64,000 nucleotides of DNA from Geodermatophilus bullaregiensis (GCF_016907675.1 NZ_JAFBCJ010000001.1:1550001-1614000), one strand, 5' to 3'. Numbered from the stretch's first letter, positions 7,601-16,465 are shown. Notes: generated by a model not told the origin, from the letters alone. Program-made: numbers and translations.

Positions 7601-9382
7601 TCAGCGCCGGGAGTGGTCCCGGAACCCGCGGCCGGTCTTGCGGCCGAGGTACCCGGCGGTGACCAGGTGCTCGAGCAGGGGCGCCGGGGCGAAGCCGGGC
7701 TCGCGGAACTCCGTGTAGAGCTCCCGCTCGATGGCCAGCGACACGTCCAGGCCCACGACGTCGAGCAGCTCGAAGGGCCCCATCGGGTAGCCGCAGCCGA
7801 CCTTCATGGCGGCGTCGATGTCGTCGGCCGTGGCGTAGTGCGCCTCGAGCATCTTCACCGCGTCGTTGAGGTAGGGGAACAGCAGCGCGTTGACGACGAA
7901 GCCGGCGCGGTCGGTGCAGGAGACCGCGTGCTTGCCCAGCTGCGCGCAGACCGTGTGCGCGGTCGCCGCGACGTCGGGCGCGGTGGCGATGGTGCTGACC
8001 ACCTCGACCAGCTTCATCACCGGCGCGGGGTTGAAGAAGTGCAGGCCGACGACGTCGCCCGGGCGCTCGCTGGCCTTGGCGCACTCGATGACCGGCAGGC
8101 TGGAGGTCGTGGTCGCCAGGACGGCGCCGGGCCTGACGATCTCGCCGAGAGCGGCGAACAGCGCCTGCTTGACCGGCAGCGACTCGACGACGGCCTCGAT
8201 CACCAGGTCGCGGTCGGCGAGGTCGTCGAGCGACGTCGTCCCGCGGACCCGGGCCAGCACCTCGTCGCGGCCGGTCTCGTCGATCCGCCCGCGGGCCACC
8301 TGCTTGTCCAGCGACTTCCGCAGCGCGGTCGCGACGGCCTCGACCTTCTCCGCCGAGCGGGCCTGGAACAGCACGTCGTAGCCGCCCTTGGCGACGACCT
8401 CGATGATCCCGGTGGCCATCGTGCCGGAGCCGACGACGCCCACGGCCGAGACCGGGCGGGCCCCCTCGGCGGCACTGCCGGGCGCGGGGGTGGCCTCGTC
8501 GGGCACCACCTCGGCCGAGTCACGACCGGCGTAGGTGTAGAAGCCGCGGCCGGACTTCCGGCCCAGCAGACCCGCCGTCATCATCTGCTTGATGATCGGG
8601 CTCGGGGCGTGCAGCCGGTCGCGCGACTGCTTGTACATCGTGTCGAGGATCTCGTAGGCGGTGTCGATGCCGATGAGGTCCATGAGCGCCAGCGGGCCCA
8701 TCGGCAGGCCACAGCCCAGCCGCATGGCCGCGTCGATGTCCTCGCGGCTGGCGTAGCGGTTCTCGTACATGGCGACCGCGTGGTTGAGGTAGCCGAACAG
8801 CAGCGCGTTGGCGATGAACCCGGCCTTGTCGCCGATGGTCACGTCGATCTTGCCCAGCCGCTCGGCCAGCGCCTCGACGTCCTCGACGACGGAGGACTCG
8901 GTGACGACGGTGCGCACCACCTCGACCAGCTTCATGACCGGCGCCGGGTTGAAGAAGTGCATCCCGATGACCTTGCTCGGCCGGCCGGTGGCCACCGACA
9001 GCTGGGTCACCGACAGGCTCGAGGTGTTGGTGGCCAGGATGGTGTCCGGCGGGCAGATCTTGTCCAGCTGGGCGAACAGCTCGGTCTTGAGCTCCATCCG
9101 CTCCGGGACCGCCTCGACGACCAGCTCGGCCGAGGACAGGTCCTCCAGCGAGGTGGTGAACCGGACGCGCCCCAGGATGGCCTCGCGCTCGGCGTCCTCG
9201 AGCTTGCCGCGGCTGACGGCCCGCTGGGTCGAGGTCTCGATGTGGGCCCGGCCGCGGGCCAGCGCGTCGTCGTTGACCTCGACGGCGGTCACCGACAGCC
9301 CCGCACGGGCCATGACCTCGACGATGCCCGCACCCATGGTGCCCAGGCCCACCACGCCGACCTCGGTCAGTTCTCTGGCCAC
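7601..9382 (-). CDS. tandem 3-hydroxyacyl-CoA dehydrogenase (two-module, FadB/Hbd-like)
   Basis: 593 residues made of two homologous NAD-dependent 3-hydroxyacyl-CoA dehydrogenase modules (about 1-285 and 310-593), joined by an Ala/Pro linker. Module 1 has GLGTMG for NAD and TNTSSLSV, HFFNPAPVMKLVEVV with the catalytic His. Module 2 has GSGTMA, TTTSSLPV and the same HFFNPAP block. It oxidises 3-hydroxyacyl-CoA (for example 3-hydroxybutyryl-CoA) or works in reverse to supply C4-CoA for Ccr or PHA synthesis. There is no enoyl-CoA hydratase domain, unlike true FadB. GTG at 9382 is chosen for the GGAGGAG upstream. Module 2 lacks the third Gly of the dinucleotide motif. Confidence 0.88.
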   Translation of the reverse strand: MARELTEVGVVGLGTMGAGIVEVMARAGLSVTAVEVNDDALARGRAHIETSTQRAVSRGKLEDAEREAILGRVRFTTSLEDLSSAELVVEAVPERMELKTELFAQLDKICPPDTILATNTSSLSVTQLSVATGRPSKVIGMHFFNPAPVMKLVEVVRTVVTESSVVEDVEALAERLGKIDVTIGDKAGFIANALLFGYLNHAVAMYENRYASREDIDAAMRLGCGLPMGPLALMDLIGIDTAYEILDTMYKQSRDRLHAPSPIIKQMMTAGLLGRKSGRGFYTYAGRDSAEVVPDEATPAPGSAAEGARPVSAVGVVGSGTMATGIIEVVAKGGYDVLFQARSAEKVEAVATALRKSLDKQVARGRIDETGRDEVLARVRGTTSLDDLADRDLVIEAVVESLPVKQALFAALGEIVRPGAVLATTTSSLPVIECAKASERPGDVVGLHFFNPAPVMKLVEVVSTIATAPDVAATAHTVCAQLGKHAVSCTDRAGFVVNALLFPYLNDAVKMLEAHYATADDIDAAMKVGCGYPMGPFELLDVVGLDVSLAIERELYTEFREPGFAPAPLLEHLVTAGYLGRKTGRGFRDHSRR

Positions 9383-9440
9383 GCTGCCATCTCCTCCCGT
9401 GCGTTGACCGGGGCAGTGTCCCATCCACGCGGCCCGGACC

Positions 9441-9452
9441 TACTGGTGGGTA
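9441..9452. promoter_or_regulatory. putative operator motif upstream of the hydroxyacyl-CoA dehydrogenase gene (site 2 of 3)
   Basis: Read on the minus strand this is TACCCACCAGTA, matching the ccr site at 11 of 12 positions. It lies about 60 bp before the GTG at 9382, between that gene and the end of nucS. Confidence 0.45.
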
Positions 9453-9458
9453 GCGGCC

Positions 9459-10130
9459 TCAGAAGAGCCGCTGGGTGGGGTCGTCGGTGCCCTTGAGGAC
9501 GGCGTAGTCGACGGTCACGCAGTCGATGCCGCGGTCGGTGGCCAGCACCCGCGCCTGCGGCTTGATCTCCTGCGCGGCGAACACCCCCTTCACCGGCGCC
9601 AGCAGCGGGTCGCGGTTGAGCAGCTCGAGGTAGCGGGTGAGCTGCTCGACGCCGTCGATCTCCCCGCGCCGCTTGATCTCCACCGCCACCGTCGCGCCGG
9701 CGGCGTCGCGGCAGAGCAGGTCCACCGGGCCGATCGCCGTCGGGTACTCGCGGCGCACCAGCTGCCAGCCGGGCCCGAAGGTCTCCACGTGCAGGGCCAG
9801 CAGCCGCTGCAGCTCGGCCTCGACGCCGTCCTTCTGCAGGCCGGGGTCGACGCCCAGCTCGTGCGAGGAGTCGTGCTCCACCGACTCGATGGTGATGACC
9901 AGCTGCTCACCGGCCTTGTTGGTCACCGTCCAGGTGCCCGCGCCGTCGACGAGCTCGTCCTTGAACGAGCACGGCGGCGTCATCCAGTTCAGTGGCTTGT
10001 AGGCGCGGTCGTCGGCGTGCACCGAGACCGATCCGTCGGCCTTGACCAGCAGCAGCCGGGAGGCGGGGGGCAGGTGGGCGGTCAGCCGCCCGATGTAGTC
10101 GACCGAGCAGCGGGCGATGACCAGACGCAC
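9459..10130 (-). CDS. nucS: mismatch-specific endonuclease NucS (EndoMS)
   Basis: 223 residues, the normal actinobacterial NucS length. The N-terminal DNA-binding/dimerisation domain starts [21 protein letters not shown]. The C-terminal RecB-like nuclease domain shows GPVDLLCRD (Asp137) and VAVEIKRRG (Glu151, Lys153), the D...ExK catalytic set. The C-terminus ends DDPTQRLF, matching the known C-terminal sliding-clamp contact. NucS cuts both strands at mismatches and performs non-MutSL mismatch repair in actinobacteria. GTG at 10130 gives the family N-terminus. Transcription diverges from the lipoprotein gene across 72 bp. Confidence 0.92.
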   Translation of the reverse strand: MRLVIARCSVDYIGRLTAHLPPASRLLLVKADGSVSVHADDRAYKPLNWMTPPCSFKDELVDGAGTWTVTNKAGEQLVITIESVEHDSSHELGVDPGLQKDGVEAELQRLLALHVETFGPGWQLVRREYPTAIGPVDLLCRDAAGATVAVEIKRRGEIDGVEQLTRYLELLNRDPLLAPVKGVFAAQEIKPQARVLATDRGIDCVTVDYAVLKGTDDPTQRLF

Positions 10131-10202
10131 GGGCGCCGACGGTACCGGTCCGGTGGGCCCGGGTGTCGGGAACCGGAGCGGCCGTCCGGGCGTCGGAGGA
10201 CC

Positions 10203-11066
10203 GTGACGAGGACCACTCCGCCGGGGACCGCGGGCCGCGTCGCTGCGCTGGTCCTCCTCCTGGCGCTGGCGGCCTGCGCCCGGGGCGGCTCCGGCGGGTC
10301 CGGGGACGCCGGCGCGACGTCGGCGTCGGGTCCGCCGCCGCTGCCCTCCGGCCTGGTCCTCCAGGTCGCGGAGACCGGCGGCTTCACCACGCCGGAGGAG
10401 CTGGCCACCCGCCTGCCGCTGGTCGGCGTGTACGGCGACGGTCGCGTGCTCACGCAGGGTCCGCGGATCGCGGTCTGGCCGGCACCGGCACTGCCCAACG
10501 TGCAGGTGCAGGAGGTCGACGCCGCCACGGTGCGCGACCTGGTCGACCGGGCGGTGGCCGCGGGCGTGACGGAGACCGGCGACCTCGGGCAGCCGCCGCT
10601 GGCCGACGCGACGACGACCCGCTTCACGCTCGTCACCGACGAGGGCACCGCCGTCCGCGAGGTCTACGCCCTGGCCGAGACCCCCGACGACGCCCTGACC
10701 GCCGAGCAGCAGGAGGGCCGCGGGCGGCTGCGCGACCTGGTCGACGAGCTGACCGGCCTGCCCGGGACGACGGAGCCCTTCGTGCCGCAGACGGTGGCGG
10801 CGGTCGTCCACCCCCACCCCGGCGGGGATCCCGAGCTCCCCCAGCCCGAGCTCCCCTGGCCCGGCCCGGCACTGCCGGGAGCGCCGCTCGGTGCGGGCCT
10901 GACCTGCGTGAGCGCGACCGGGCAGCAGGCGGCCGACGTGCTGGCCGCCGCGGCGCCGGCGAAGGCGCTCACGCCGTGGGTGGCCGCCGACGGCAGCCGC
11001 TGGTCGGTGGCGTTCCGGCCGGTGCTGCCGCACGAGAGCGGCTGCGCCGACCTCACCGTCCGGTGA
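10203..11066 (+). CDS. putative lipoprotein
   Basis: 287 residues; family not recognised. It has a lipoprotein signal peptide with lipobox LAAC (Cys25), preceded by the hydrophobic run [11 protein letters not shown] and followed by a Gly/Ser linker. The mature part is a mixed domain ([34 protein letters not shown]...), with a Pro-rich loop near residues 200-225 and two late cysteines ([15 protein letters not shown]) that could form a disulfide outside the membrane. GGAGGA sits only two bases before the GTG, unusually close, but the lipobox fixes the N-terminal region well. It faces away from nucS and converges with the enoyl-CoA hydratase-like gene. Confidence 0.75.
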   Translation: MTRTTPPGTAGRVAALVLLLALAACARGGSGGSGDAGATSASGPPPLPSGLVLQVAETGGFTTPEELATRLPLVGVYGDGRVLTQGPRIAVWPAPALPNVQVQEVDAATVRDLVDRAVAAGVTETGDLGQPPLADATTTRFTLVTDEGTAVREVYALAETPDDALTAEQQEGRGRLRDLVDELTGLPGTTEPFVPQTVAAVVHPHPGGDPELPQPELPWPGPALPGAPLGAGLTCVSATGQQAADVLAAAAPAKALTPWVAADGSRWSVAFRPVLPHESGCADLTVR

Positions 11067-11078
11067 CCCGGCTCCCCC

Positions 11079-11852
11079 CTAGTCCGTCCAGACCGGCGGG
11101 CGCTTCTCCAGGAACGAGCGCATCCCCTCGCGGGCGCCGTCGATCTGGCTGGCGGCGGCCATGACCTCGATGGCGGTCGCGTAGGCGTCGCGCTCGGGCC
11201 GGTCGAGCTGGGCGTACATCGTCTGCTTGCCCCACGCCTTGCTGGCCCGCGACCCGCGGATCGCCCGGCCCATCAGGTCGTCGACGGCGGCGTCGAGCCC
11301 GGCGTCGGGCACCACCCGGTTGACCAGGCCCCAGTCCAGCGCCGTCCGGGCGTCGATGACGTCGCCGGTCAGCGCCATCTCCATCGCGCGCTTGCGGCCG
11401 ACGTTGCGGGCGATGGCCACCATCGGCGTGTGGCAGAACCAGCCGCCCTTGCCGCCCGGGGCGGCGAAGCCGGCCGACTCCGCCGCGACGGCGAGGTCGC
11501 ACGAGGCGACCAGCTGGCAGCCGGCCGCGGTGGCCAGGGCGTGCACCCGCGCGAGGACGACCTGCGGCACCGACTGGACGGCCTCCATCAGCTCGGTGCA
11601 CAGCGCCAGCAGGCTGCGCACCTCCGGCAGCGGTGCGTCGAGGACGTCGGTGAAGTCGTGCCCGGCGCTGAAGACCGGCCCCTCGGCGGCCAGCACGATG
11701 CCGGCGGCGTCGGAGTCCCCCACCTCGGTGACGGCGGCCAGCAGCTGCCCCAGGTGCTCGCGGGACAGCGCGTTGCGCCGCTTCGGCCGGCACAGGGTGA
11801 TGCGGACGACGTCACCGTCGCGCTCGACCCGGGGAGCGCCCTCTGCAGTCAT
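11079..11852 (-). CDS. enoyl-CoA hydratase/isomerase-family protein lacking the usual catalytic glutamates
   Basis: 257 residues of crotonase fold. The oxyanion and CoA features are visible (IVLAAEGPVFSAGHDFTDV; ALATAAGCQLVASCDLAVAAESAGFAAP; LTGDVIDARTALDWGLVNRVVP). At the two positions where classical hydratases carry Glu (AGGGCEL and the following G-E segment), this protein has Gln (AAGCQL) and a Gly/Lys segment (PGGKGGW). It may not be a simple hydratase; it resembles the ECHDC3-like branch. Context with Ccr, Ecm and hydroxyacyl-CoA dehydrogenase suggests acyl-CoA metabolism. ATG at 11852. Confidence 0.8.
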   Translation of the reverse strand: MTAEGAPRVERDGDVVRITLCRPKRRNALSREHLGQLLAAVTEVGDSDAAGIVLAAEGPVFSAGHDFTDVLDAPLPEVRSLLALCTELMEAVQSVPQVVLARVHALATAAGCQLVASCDLAVAAESAGFAAPGGKGGWFCHTPMVAIARNVGRKRAMEMALTGDVIDARTALDWGLVNRVVPDAGLDAAVDDLMGRAIRGSRASKAWGKQTMYAQLDRPERDAYATAIEVMAAASQIDGAREGMRSFLEKRPPVWTD

Positions 11853-11910
11853 GTGAGCGACCTCACCACGACCGGGCTCCCCCCGGCAACGGAGCTGGGA
11901 GGCTGGGGAG

Positions 11911-12639
11911 GTGCAGCCCGCGCCCGAGGAGGTCACCGACACCGCGCCGCGCGCCGCCGGGCGGACGCTGTTCAGCCAGGGCTGGCGGGACGTCGCCTTC
12001 CTGCACTGGGCGGCCGACCCCGCGCTCGTCGCGCCGCTGCTGCCGCCGGGCACCCGTCCCGACGTCCACGACGGGCGCACCTGGGTGGGGCTGATCCCCT
12101 TCCGCATGCGCCGCATCGGCGTGCTCGGCTCCCCCGGGCTGCCGTGGGTGGGCAGCTTCCTCGAGACCAACGTCCGGCTGTACTCCGTCGACGGGCTGGG
12201 CCGCCGCGGTGTGGTGTTCCGCTCGCTGGACGCCGACCGGCTGCTGCCGGTGCTCGTCGCCCGCGCCGCGGGGCTGCCCTACCTGTGGTCGCGGATGCGG
12301 TACGCCCGCGACGGCGACCGGCTGACCTACACCTCCCGCCGCCGCTGGCCCGGTCCGCGCGGCGCCGGCGGCCGGGTCGAGCTCGAGGTGGGACCGCGGC
12401 TGGCCGACCCGGGTCCGCTCGAGCGCTTCCTCACCGGCCGCTGGGGGCTGCACCAGACCGCCTTCGGCCGCACGCGCTACTGGCCCAACGAGCACCCGGC
12501 CTGGCCGCTGCACCGCGCCGAGCTCCTGACCTGGGACGGCGACCTGCTCGCCGCGGCCGGGCTGCCCGGCGTCGGCGGCCCGCCGGACAGCGTGCTGTTC
12601 TCCCCCGGCGTCGACGTCCGCTTCGGCCCGCGGCTCTGA
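11911..12639 (+). CDS. DUF2071 / YqjF-family protein
   Basis: 242 residues matching the DUF2071 (YqjF-like) family: LFSQGWRDVAFLHWAADPALVAPLLPPGTRPDVHDGRTWVGLIPFRM at the N-terminus, FLETNVRLYSVDGLGRRGVVFRSLDADR in the middle, and FLTGRWGLHQTAFGRTRYWPNEHPAWPL late. There is no signal peptide or membrane segment, so it should be cytosolic. The biochemical role is unknown. The GTG start lies 58 bp from the divergent enoyl-CoA hydratase-like gene. Confidence 0.8.
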   Translation: MQPAPEEVTDTAPRAAGRTLFSQGWRDVAFLHWAADPALVAPLLPPGTRPDVHDGRTWVGLIPFRMRRIGVLGSPGLPWVGSFLETNVRLYSVDGLGRRGVVFRSLDADRLLPVLVARAAGLPYLWSRMRYARDGDRLTYTSRRRWPGPRGAGGRVELEVGPRLADPGPLERFLTGRWGLHQTAFGRTRYWPNEHPAWPLHRAELLTWDGDLLAAAGLPGVGGPPDSVLFSPGVDVRFGPRL

Positions 12640-12640
12640 C

Positions 12641-12660
12641 GCCCCGGCTCAGGCCGGGGC
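12641..12660. terminator. bidirectional hairpin between convergent DUF2071 and ecm genes
   Basis: An 8-bp GC stem (12641-12648 with 12653-12660, loop TCAG) sits directly between the convergent genes and includes the ecm stop codon in its loop. Confidence 0.5.
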
Positions 12661-14667
12661 CGGCACCCGGTCGTCGAGACCGCGGGCCTCGCGGACCACG
12701 TCGACGACCTGGCCCATGATGTCGGTGAGCCCGAAGTCCTTGGGCGTGAAGACGCGGGCCACCCCCTGCTCGCACAGCCGCCGGGCGTCGCTGTCGGGGA
12801 TGATCCCGCCGACGACCACCGGGACGTCGTCCAGGCCCGCCTCGCGCAGCCCCCGCAGGACCGCCGGCACCACCTGCAGGTGCGAGCCGGACAGCACCGA
12901 GAGGCCGACGACGTCGACGTCCTCCTCGACGGCGGCCGAGACGATCTGCGCCGGCGTGAGCCGGATGCCCTGGTAGACGACCTCGAAGCCGGCGTCGCGG
13001 GCGCGGACGGCGATTTGCTCGGCGCCGTTGGAGTGCCCGTCGAGGCCCGGCTTGCCGACCAGGAAGCGCAGCCGCCCGCCCAGCTCGTCCCCGGTGGCCC
13101 GCACCCGCTCGCGGACGGCGGTCAGCGACTCGTCGGCCTCCCCGCTCCCGGTGGCCGCGGCGACCCCGGTCGGGGCGCGGTACTCGCCGAAGACCTCGCG
13201 CAGCACGCCGGCCCACTCCCCCGTCGTCACGCCCGCACGGGCACAGTCGAGGGTGGCCGGCACCAGGTTGACGTCGCTGCCGGCGGCCTCGCGCAGCGCC
13301 GCCAGGGCCCGTTGCACCGGCTCGGGGTCGCGCTGGGCGCGCCACGCGCGGACGGCCTCCTGGGCGGCCGCCTCGACGGCCGGGTCGACGACCATGATCG
13401 CGGTGTCGAGGTCGGCGGTGAGCGGGTTGGGCTCGGTGCCGTCGAAGCGGTTGACGCCCACCACGACGTCCTCCCCGCTCTCCATCCTCCGCCGGCGCCG
13501 GGCCAGCGAGGCGACCAGCTGGCCCTTCATGTACCCGGACTCGACGGCCGCGACCGCCCCACCCATCTCCTGCACCCGGGCGATCTCCGCGCGGGCGCCC
13601 TCGACGATCTCGGCGACCTTGCGCTCGACGACGACCGACCCGGTGAAGAGGTCCTCGTACTCCAGCAGGTCGGTCTCGAAGGCCAGCACCTGCTGCAGCC
13701 GCAGCGACCACTGCTGGTCCCACGGCCGCGGCAGGCCCAGCGCCTCGTTCCAGGCCGGCAGCTGCACGGCCCGGGCGCGGGCGTCGCGGGACAGGGTGAC
13801 CGCGAGCATCTCCAGCACGATCCGCTGGACGTTGTTCTCCGGCTGCGCCTCAGTGAGGCCCAGCGAGTTGACCTGCACGCCGTAGCGGAACCGGCGCAGC
13901 TTCGGGTCCTCGACGCCGTAGCGCTCGCGGGTCAGCTCGTCCCAGAGCTGGGTGAACGCCCGCATCTTGCACATCTCCTCGACGAAGCGGACGCCGGCGT
14001 TGACGAAGAAGGAGATGCGCGCGACCACCTCGCCGAAGCGCTCCGGCGGCACCTGCCCGGAGTCGCGCACCGAGTCCAGGACGGCGATCGCGGTGCTCAT
14101 CGCGTAGGCGACCTCCTGCACCGGCGTCGCCCCGGCCTCCTGCAGGTGGTAGCTGCAGATGTTGATCGGGTTCCACCGGGGCATCGCCGTCACCGTGTAG
14201 GCGACCATGTCGGTGATCAGCCGCATCGAGGGCCCGGGCGGGAACACGTACGTCCCGCGTGACAGGTACTCCTTGATGATGTCGTTCTGCGTCGTCCCGG
14301 CCAGCTCGCCGACGTCGTGGCCGTGCTCCTCGGCGACGGCCTGGTAGAGCGCCAGCAGCCACATCGCGGTCGCGTTGATCGTCATCGACGTGTTCATCTC
14401 GTCGAGCGGGATGCCGTCGAAGAGCGCGCGCACGTCGCCGATGTGCGCCACCGGGACGCCGACCTTGCCGACCTCACCGACGGCGAGCTCGTCGTCGGGG
14501 TCGTACCCCGTCTGGGTCGGCAGGTCGAAGGCGACCGACAGGCCGGTCTGCCCCTTCGCCAGGTTGCGGCGGTAGAGCGCGTTGGACTCGGCCGGCGAGG
14601 AGTGGCCGGCGTAGGTGCGCATGACCCAGGGGCGGTCGCGCTCCTTCGGCGATGAAGGGAACGGCAT
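12649..14667 (-). CDS. ecm: ethylmalonyl-CoA mutase (MeaA-type, B12-dependent)
   Basis: 672 residues, single-chain mutase with the catalytic barrel first and the cobalamin domain at the C-terminus. RTYAGHSSPAESNALYRRNLAKGQTGLSVAFDLPTQTGYDPDD at the N-terminus is the MeaA/Ecm signature; FRYGVQVNSLGLTEAQPENNVQRI lies mid-barrel. The B12 domain shows DGHSNGAEQIA (DxHxxG, base-off His ligand), SVLSGSHL and VVVGGIIP. It converts ethylmalonyl-CoA to methylsuccinyl-CoA. Ccr, the epimerase and a cobalamin adenosyltransferase nearby favour this over methylmalonyl- or isobutyryl-CoA mutase. TACACT (14676-14681) is 8 nt before the ATG, suggesting a leaderless mRNA. Confidence 0.9.
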   Translation of the reverse strand: MPFPSSPKERDRPWVMRTYAGHSSPAESNALYRRNLAKGQTGLSVAFDLPTQTGYDPDDELAVGEVGKVGVPVAHIGDVRALFDGIPLDEMNTSMTINATAMWLLALYQAVAEEHGHDVGELAGTTQNDIIKEYLSRGTYVFPPGPSMRLITDMVAYTVTAMPRWNPINICSYHLQEAGATPVQEVAYAMSTAIAVLDSVRDSGQVPPERFGEVVARISFFVNAGVRFVEEMCKMRAFTQLWDELTRERYGVEDPKLRRFRYGVQVNSLGLTEAQPENNVQRIVLEMLAVTLSRDARARAVQLPAWNEALGLPRPWDQQWSLRLQQVLAFETDLLEYEDLFTGSVVVERKVAEIVEGARAEIARVQEMGGAVAAVESGYMKGQLVASLARRRRRMESGEDVVVGVNRFDGTEPNPLTADLDTAIMVVDPAVEAAAQEAVRAWRAQRDPEPVQRALAALREAAGSDVNLVPATLDCARAGVTTGEWAGVLREVFGEYRAPTGVAAATGSGEADESLTAVRERVRATGDELGGRLRFLVGKPGLDGHSNGAEQIAVRARDAGFEVVYQGIRLTPAQIVSAAVEEDVDVVGLSVLSGSHLQVVPAVLRGLREAGLDDVPVVVGGIIPDSDARRLCEQGVARVFTPKDFGLTDIMGQVVDVVREARGLDDRVPAPA

Positions 14668-14675
14668 GCCCGCGG

Positions 14676-14681
14676 AGTGTA
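14676..14681 (-). promoter_or_regulatory. -10 element of a probably leaderless ecm promoter
   Basis: TACACT on the minus strand lies 8 nt before the ecm ATG, placing transcription initiation at or next to the start codon. No consensus -35 is obvious. The putative operator motif (14691-14702) lies within the promoter spacer. Confidence 0.5.
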
Positions 14682-14690
14682 GGGCTTGGC

Positions 14691-14702
14691 TACCGGCGAG
14701 TA
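14691..14702. promoter_or_regulatory. putative operator motif upstream of ecm (site 3 of 3)
   Basis: On the minus strand this is TACTCGCCGGTA, sharing the TAC-N-C-R-CC-R-GTA pattern with the sites at 1564-1575 and 9441-9452. It lies 10-21 bp upstream of the -10 element, an ideal position for repression. Confidence 0.45.
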
Positions 14703-14793
14703 GCAGACCCGGTGGGGGGACGTCCGCAGTGGCACACTCGGTCGTGCACGGCCGGCCGACCAGGGCCCGACCGGCGTCGCCGAGGGGGACGGG

Positions 14794-15123
14794 GTGCTCC
14801 AGCCGGGCAGCCTCAGCTACATCGCCGGACCGGTCGTCGCGGTCGCGGTGATGGTCCTGCTGACCCTGTTCATGCGGTGGGCCTTCGGCACCGGGGGCAC
14901 GGGGCGCGCGCACCGCCGACCGGCCCCGTCGGACGACGGGCTGCTCACCCGCGTGGCCACCCTGTCGCGAAGGGAGTCGGCCCTGGCGCTGCGCGCGGTG
15001 CTCTCCGACGCCGGCATCCGCTCGACCGTCCGCTTCCCCGCGGCGCACCGGGCCGACGTCCTCGTCTTCCCGGAGGACGCCGCCCGCGCCCGCGAGCTGG
15101 CCGCCTCCTTCCCCGCCGCCTAG
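14794..15123 (+). CDS. small membrane-anchored protein with a DUF2007-like C-terminal part
   Basis: 109 residues: one N-terminal membrane helix (about 9-30, [20 protein letters not shown]) and a cytosolic part, [23 protein letters not shown]...[18 protein letters not shown]. That pattern resembles the DUF2007-type fold (signal-integrating small domain); the match is by eye. GTG start. The stop codon shares a CTAG palindrome with the stop of convergent murA, so the genes overlap by four bases. Confidence 0.6.
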   Translation: MLQPGSLSYIAGPVVAVAVMVLLTLFMRWAFGTGGTGRAHRRPAPSDDGLLTRVATLSRRESALALRAVLSDAGIRSTVRFPAAHRADVLVFPEDAARARELAASFPAA

Positions 15124-16406
15124 CTCTCGTCCGGCCGCGAGGTCCGCTGGACCCGGGCACCGAGACCGCGCAGCTGCTCCACGAAGTCGGGGTAGCCGCG
15201 GTCGACGTGGTGCACGTCCTGCACCTCGGTGACGCCGTCGCTGACCAGCCCGGCCAGCACCAGACCGGCCCCGGCGCGGATGTCGGTGGCCAGCACGGGG
15301 GCGCTGGAGAGCCGCTCCCGGCCGCGGACGACGGCGTGGTGGCCGTCGATGCGGACGTCGGCGCCCAGCCGGACCAGCTCGTTGACGAACATGAACCGGC
15401 CCTCGAACACGTTCTCGGTGATGAGCGCCGAGCCGGTCGACACCGCGGCCAGCGCGACGGCCATCGGCTGCAGGTCGGTGGGGAAGCCGGGGAACGGCAG
15501 CGTCACGACGTCGACCCCCCGCGGCCGGTCGTCCATCGCCACCCGGACGCCGTCGGGCACGACCTCCACCGTGGCCCCGGCGCTGGTCAGCTTGTCCAGC
15601 GGGACGGCCAGGTGCGCGGGCACGGCCCGCTCGATGACGACGTCGCCGCGGGTCATCACCGCGCCGATGCACCAGGTGCCGGCCACGATCCGGTCGGGCA
15701 CGGTCGAGTAGGTGACCGGCTCGAGGTGCGTGACGCCCTCGACGGTCAGCGTGGAGGTGCCCGCGCCGTCGATCCGCGCGCCCATCGCGGTGAGCATCGA
15801 GCAGATGTCGACGATCTCCGGCTCGCGGGCGGCGTTGTCGATGACGGTCGTGCCCTCGGCGAGCACCGCGGCCATGAGCAGGTTCTCGGTGGCCCCGACC
15901 GAGGGGAAGTCCAGCCAGATCGAGGTGCCGCGCAGCCGCGGCGCGCTGGCCACGAGGAACCCGTGCTCGCTGTGGATCGAGGCACCGAGCCGCTCGAGAC
16001 CGGAGATGTGCATGTCCAGCCCGCGCGAGCCGATGGCGTCGCCGCCGGGCAGGGCGACCCGGGCGCTGCCGCAGCGGGCGACCAGCGGGCCCAGCACGCT
16101 GATCGAGGCGCGCATCTTGCGGACGAGGTCGTAGTCGGTCTCGGTCGCGGGGGTCTCGGGGACGTCGACGACGACGCGCCCACCCCCGCCCGGCTGTCCC
16201 GAGCGCTCGTAGGTGACGCCGCAGCCCAGCCGGCGGAGCACCTCGCTCATGATCGAGACGTCGAGGATGTCGGGGACCTCCTCGACGGTGGTCCGCCCGG
16301 AGGCCAGCAACGCCGCGGCCATGAGCTTGAGGGCGCTGTTCTTCGCCCCCGTGACCCGCACCCGGCCGGTCAGGGCCGTGCCGCCGGTCACCTCGAAGCA
16401 CTGCAC
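15120..16406 (-). CDS. murA: UDP-N-acetylglucosamine 1-carboxyvinyltransferase
   Basis: 428 residues, first committed step of peptidoglycan synthesis (enolpyruvyl transfer from PEP to UDP-GlcNAc), cytosolic. [19 protein letters not shown] at 19-37 holds the conserved Lys22-Asn23. The active-site loop reads [10 protein letters not shown] (119-128), so residue 123 is Asp where Escherichia coli has the fosfomycin target Cys115 (LPGGCTIG). The same Cys-to-Asp change exists in Mycobacterium MurA and confers intrinsic fosfomycin resistance, so resistance is predicted here. [18 protein letters not shown] and [20 protein letters not shown] are also conserved. GTG start; 59 bp from the divergent adenosyltransferase gene. 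Confidence 0.95.
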   Translation of the reverse strand: MQCFEVTGGTALTGRVRVTGAKNSALKLMAAALLASGRTTVEEVPDILDVSIMSEVLRRLGCGVTYERSGQPGGGGRVVVDVPETPATETDYDLVRKMRASISVLGPLVARCGSARVALPGGDAIGSRGLDMHISGLERLGASIHSEHGFLVASAPRLRGTSIWLDFPSVGATENLLMAAVLAEGTTVIDNAAREPEIVDICSMLTAMGARIDGAGTSTLTVEGVTHLEPVTYSTVPDRIVAGTWCIGAVMTRGDVVIERAVPAHLAVPLDKLTSAGATVEVVPDGVRVAMDDRPRGVDVVTLPFPGFPTDLQPMAVALAAVSTGSALITENVFEGRFMFVNELVRLGADVRIDGHHAVVRGRERLSSAPVLATDIRAGAGLVLAGLVSDGVTEVQDVHHVDRGYPDFVEQLRGLGARVQRTSRPDES

Positions 16407-16451
16407 CGGCCCACCCTACGGCGGGCACGCGGACGACCCCCGGCCAGCGCC

Positions 16452-16457
16452 TAGGCT
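16452..16457 (+). promoter_or_regulatory. -10 element of a probably leaderless cobalamin adenosyltransferase promoter
   Basis: TAGGCT lies 8 nt before the ATG at 16466, the arrangement typical of leaderless actinobacterial mRNAs. No ribosome-binding site precedes the ATG. Confidence 0.45.
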
Positions 16458-16465
16458 GCGGTGTC

